A stretch of DNA of 64,000 nucleotides, taken from assembly GCA_031761405.1 (NCBI GenBank), contig JASEVX010000001.1, positions 202,820,390 through 202,884,389 of the forward strand, given 5' to 3'. The notes beneath the pieces were generated by a model. It had not been told where the DNA came from, ran no database searches, and saw nothing but the letters and a program-made list of their open reading frames with translations. Origin of the DNA: Serripes groenlandicus (taxonomy: Eukaryota; Mollusca; Bivalvia; Cardiida; Cardiidae). A program made the translations under genes and the position numbers. Below, one piece after another: positions 62,527 through 64,000 of the stretch (position 1 is its first letter; each line of letters opens with the position of its first letter).

Positions 62527-62697
62527 TTCATAAAATAATACTCAGACTTTGTTGCCAAGTATTTGATTGGTTCAGAAGCAATTTCATTTTATAAATTGAC
62601 CAATCAGAAGTCTTATTTGGGGGATCGAGTTCATCGAGTTCAACCTTGAGCACAAAGAACGTTTGCAGAGTTTTATCGTTTCGGACCCAGATCCTAA
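62527..62697. mobile_element. Family G element, left end missing
   Basis: TTTGATTGGTTCAGAAGC, GACCAATCAGAAGTC, GAACGTTTGCAGAGTTTTAT and the end CGTTTCGGACCC. Head-to-tail with the previous copy. Confidence 0.68.
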
Positions 62698-62936
62698 CTA
62701 TTGTACGCAGATCCATATGCTTATGCAATACGTTTATTATCATGCAAATGTGTGCTGGTTATAAAACCCTTTGACTGTTACCAAAATAACCATGAAAAAT
62801 GTGATCATGAAATGACGCCACTTTAAATGTGTGACACAGTTTTAGTTAAATGATAATACATTTGAGTCTTGTCTGGCGATTTGAGGTCATAAGAAGTGCC
62901 CGCTATGGGGTCCTACAATGTATTAAATCTTTCAGC

Positions 62937-63100
62937 GCCAAAGGCAATATTGAAGTTTTTGCAAACAATACAGATCGTAACGAGCTGTCTCACCTGAAAT
63001 CAGCATTGTTAAGCCTTTTAGTAATCAAACTACTCCAAAACTGTTATTACATGATAAATGGAGACGCCCAAATTGAACATGGAAGAGTCTACATTAAATA
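62937..63100 (+). mobile_element. Family B element, right end truncated
   Basis: TTAA at 62933-62936, TCTTTCAGCGCCAAAGG. The left arm of the palindrome is deleted (ACAGATCGTAACGAGCTG). ACATGGAAGAGTCTAC is near the right edge; the terminal repeat is lost. Confidence 0.85.
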
Positions 63101-63109
63101 AAAAGATAA

Positions 63110-63475
63110 ACTGGCGTAAAAATAATCGGGTTACAGTTCAATAAGATGCATCTATAACTAAATTACATATATCCTAGTCAGACGGTTTAGAATCTGGTGA
63201 AACTGTGCGGATGCGCAGACCCACATGAGTCTTCGCTGTTCTCAGATGGATATAGACCCAGATTCGCCTGACGCAGGTGATATACGACATAAGAGTGTAA
63301 ATCTTTCTATAAAGGTCAGATTCGGGTCAGTTGTGTCGAGTAATACATTCCGTGGTTTGTTCAACATTTTTCTGTAATTCTTCGTCGTTATACGTTATTC
63401 GTCGCCTTTCTTTGTCGCGGATTTATCTTCATTTTTTTTGTTTGAATGATTTAGATTCTCAAACAAGTTTGTAAA
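63110..63475. other. No recognised feature
   Basis: Possible decayed GC-rich words at 63180-63290 (GTGCGGATGCGCAGACCC), otherwise nothing I can support. Confidence 0.35.
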
Positions 63476-63482
63476 GAATAAA

Positions 63483-63592
63483 GTGTGGAGTACTGGTGTG
63501 AGAAAGCCAGGAAACACACGAGTTGGTGATTTAGCCGCCGTGCTATGACTGATAAATTATTGAAAACTGCGTTAAACCGTAATTAATCAATC
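63483..63592 (+). mobile_element. SINE type ii, 3' half
   Basis: GTGTGGAGTACTGGTGTGAG, AAGCCAGGAAACACACGAG, AGCCGCCGTGCTATGAC, TTGAAAACTGCGTTAAACC, ATTAATCAATC. Confidence 0.83.
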
Positions 63593-63703
63593 TATTTGAG
63601 TAAAAACGTGTCTACTTATTTTCAGACTATTCTCAAAGGTATATGTGCGGGCGGTTCTTTCTTTCATCGCAAGGTTGAGGTAGGTGGCCTTTCTGACCTT
63701 TAA

Positions 63704-63859
63704 ACCCTTTCCCATATACAGCAATTTCTAAAGTTGAGCATGTTCTTCTTTTGCCACAATGTTTTCAACTGTATCCAATGATTAATATTTCATCTGTATA
63801 GGTTTTCAAAAGTTTTGGTAAGGTGTTTTCAAAGTCATCTGCTGCAGATTTGTTGTAGG
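63704..63859. mobile_element. Family A element, internally deleted
   Basis: TTAA at 63700-63703, ACCCTTTCCCATATACAGC, GCCACAATGTTTTCAACTG, GTCATCTGCTGCAGATTTG, then TTAA at 63860-63863. Confidence 0.75.
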
Positions 63860-63863
63860 TTAA

Positions 63864-64000
63864 CCCTTTCCCTAAACCAACAAATAAACATTTTAAATAC
63901 ATAATAGTAAAATTATGGAAATCTCTTTAAATAAAAGATAATGTATGGACTTAAAGTTGAAAACAGGTTGCAAATGTGGAAATCGATCACCTTAAGCAAT
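63864..64000 (-). mobile_element. Family A element cut by the window end
   Basis: CCCTTTCCCTAAACC after a TTAA shared with the previous copy, then AAAGTTGAAAACAGG and the start of a hairpin. Confidence 0.65.

Overview
The window reads as intron and intergenic DNA of an animal nuclear genome, most likely a bivalve mollusc. A heterodont such as a dreissenid mussel is my guess from the style of the repeats, not something I could check. It is AT-rich with no long open reading frames, and it is packed with short non-autonomous DNA transposons, tRNA-derived SINEs and minisatellites. No bacterial or organellar gene, CRISPR array, complete autonomous transposase or intact tRNA/rRNA gene was found. 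Most longish open frames are translations of the repeats.

Coding evidence is thin and all on the + strand. At the left edge (512-4643) three exon-like blocks with good splice sites encode Cys- and Asn-rich, extracellular-looking segments of an unrecognised protein. Near 53.6-55.8 kb there is one good cytoplasmic-looking exon and one weaker candidate. At 61912-62306 there is a strong exon: a large glycosylation-rich loop followed by a membrane helix that closely resembles S2 of the voltage-gated proton channel Hv1. The right part of the window is therefore probably inside an Hv1-like (voltage-sensor domain) gene.

The repeats fall into recurring families, named here for reference. A: about 220 bp, TTAA target, ends CCCTTTCCC, piggyBac-like, more than 40 copies or pieces. 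B: about 205 bp, TTAA target, ends CTCTTTCAGCGCC, 7 copies. C: about 200-250 bp, ends CGAGGGCTTGGCG, apparent 4-bp target duplication, 7 copies. D: about 260 bp, GC-rich, ends GAGCCGTCCCGCGAG, TA target, 15 copies. F: Mutator-like with 9-bp target duplications, 2 copies. G and H: other terminal-inverted-repeat elements. L: a third TTAA family. One 573-bp hAT-like element and one GC-rich 600-bp island with inverted ends are single copies. SINEs come in three kinds: i (V-type-like body), ii (long body with a (TCAA)n tail) and iii (a different 3' body). Types i and ii share a 3' end.

Layout: 0-5.7 kb exons plus A copies; 5.7-10.5 kb mixed A/C/D/B/SINE; 10.66-12.2 kb a 29-bp minisatellite; 12.2-21.4 kb nested A/B, the hAT-like element and SINEs; 21.9-22.8 kb an 82-bp satellite; 23-30 kb C, D, G, H, B, A and SINEs; 30.0-30.6 kb the GC-rich island; 31.1-32.2 kb a 240-bp tandem repeat; 33.4-34.0 kb a 52-bp repeat; 34-43 kb A, C, D and SINEs; 43.3-43.9 kb GATT/GGTT microsatellite; 44.6-49.2 kb A-in-B nest and a 409-bp tandem; 49.7-53.1 kb a 51-bp repeat and a duplicated SINE segment; 53.6-64 kb gene part with intronic D, A, C, F, SINE and tandem arrays.
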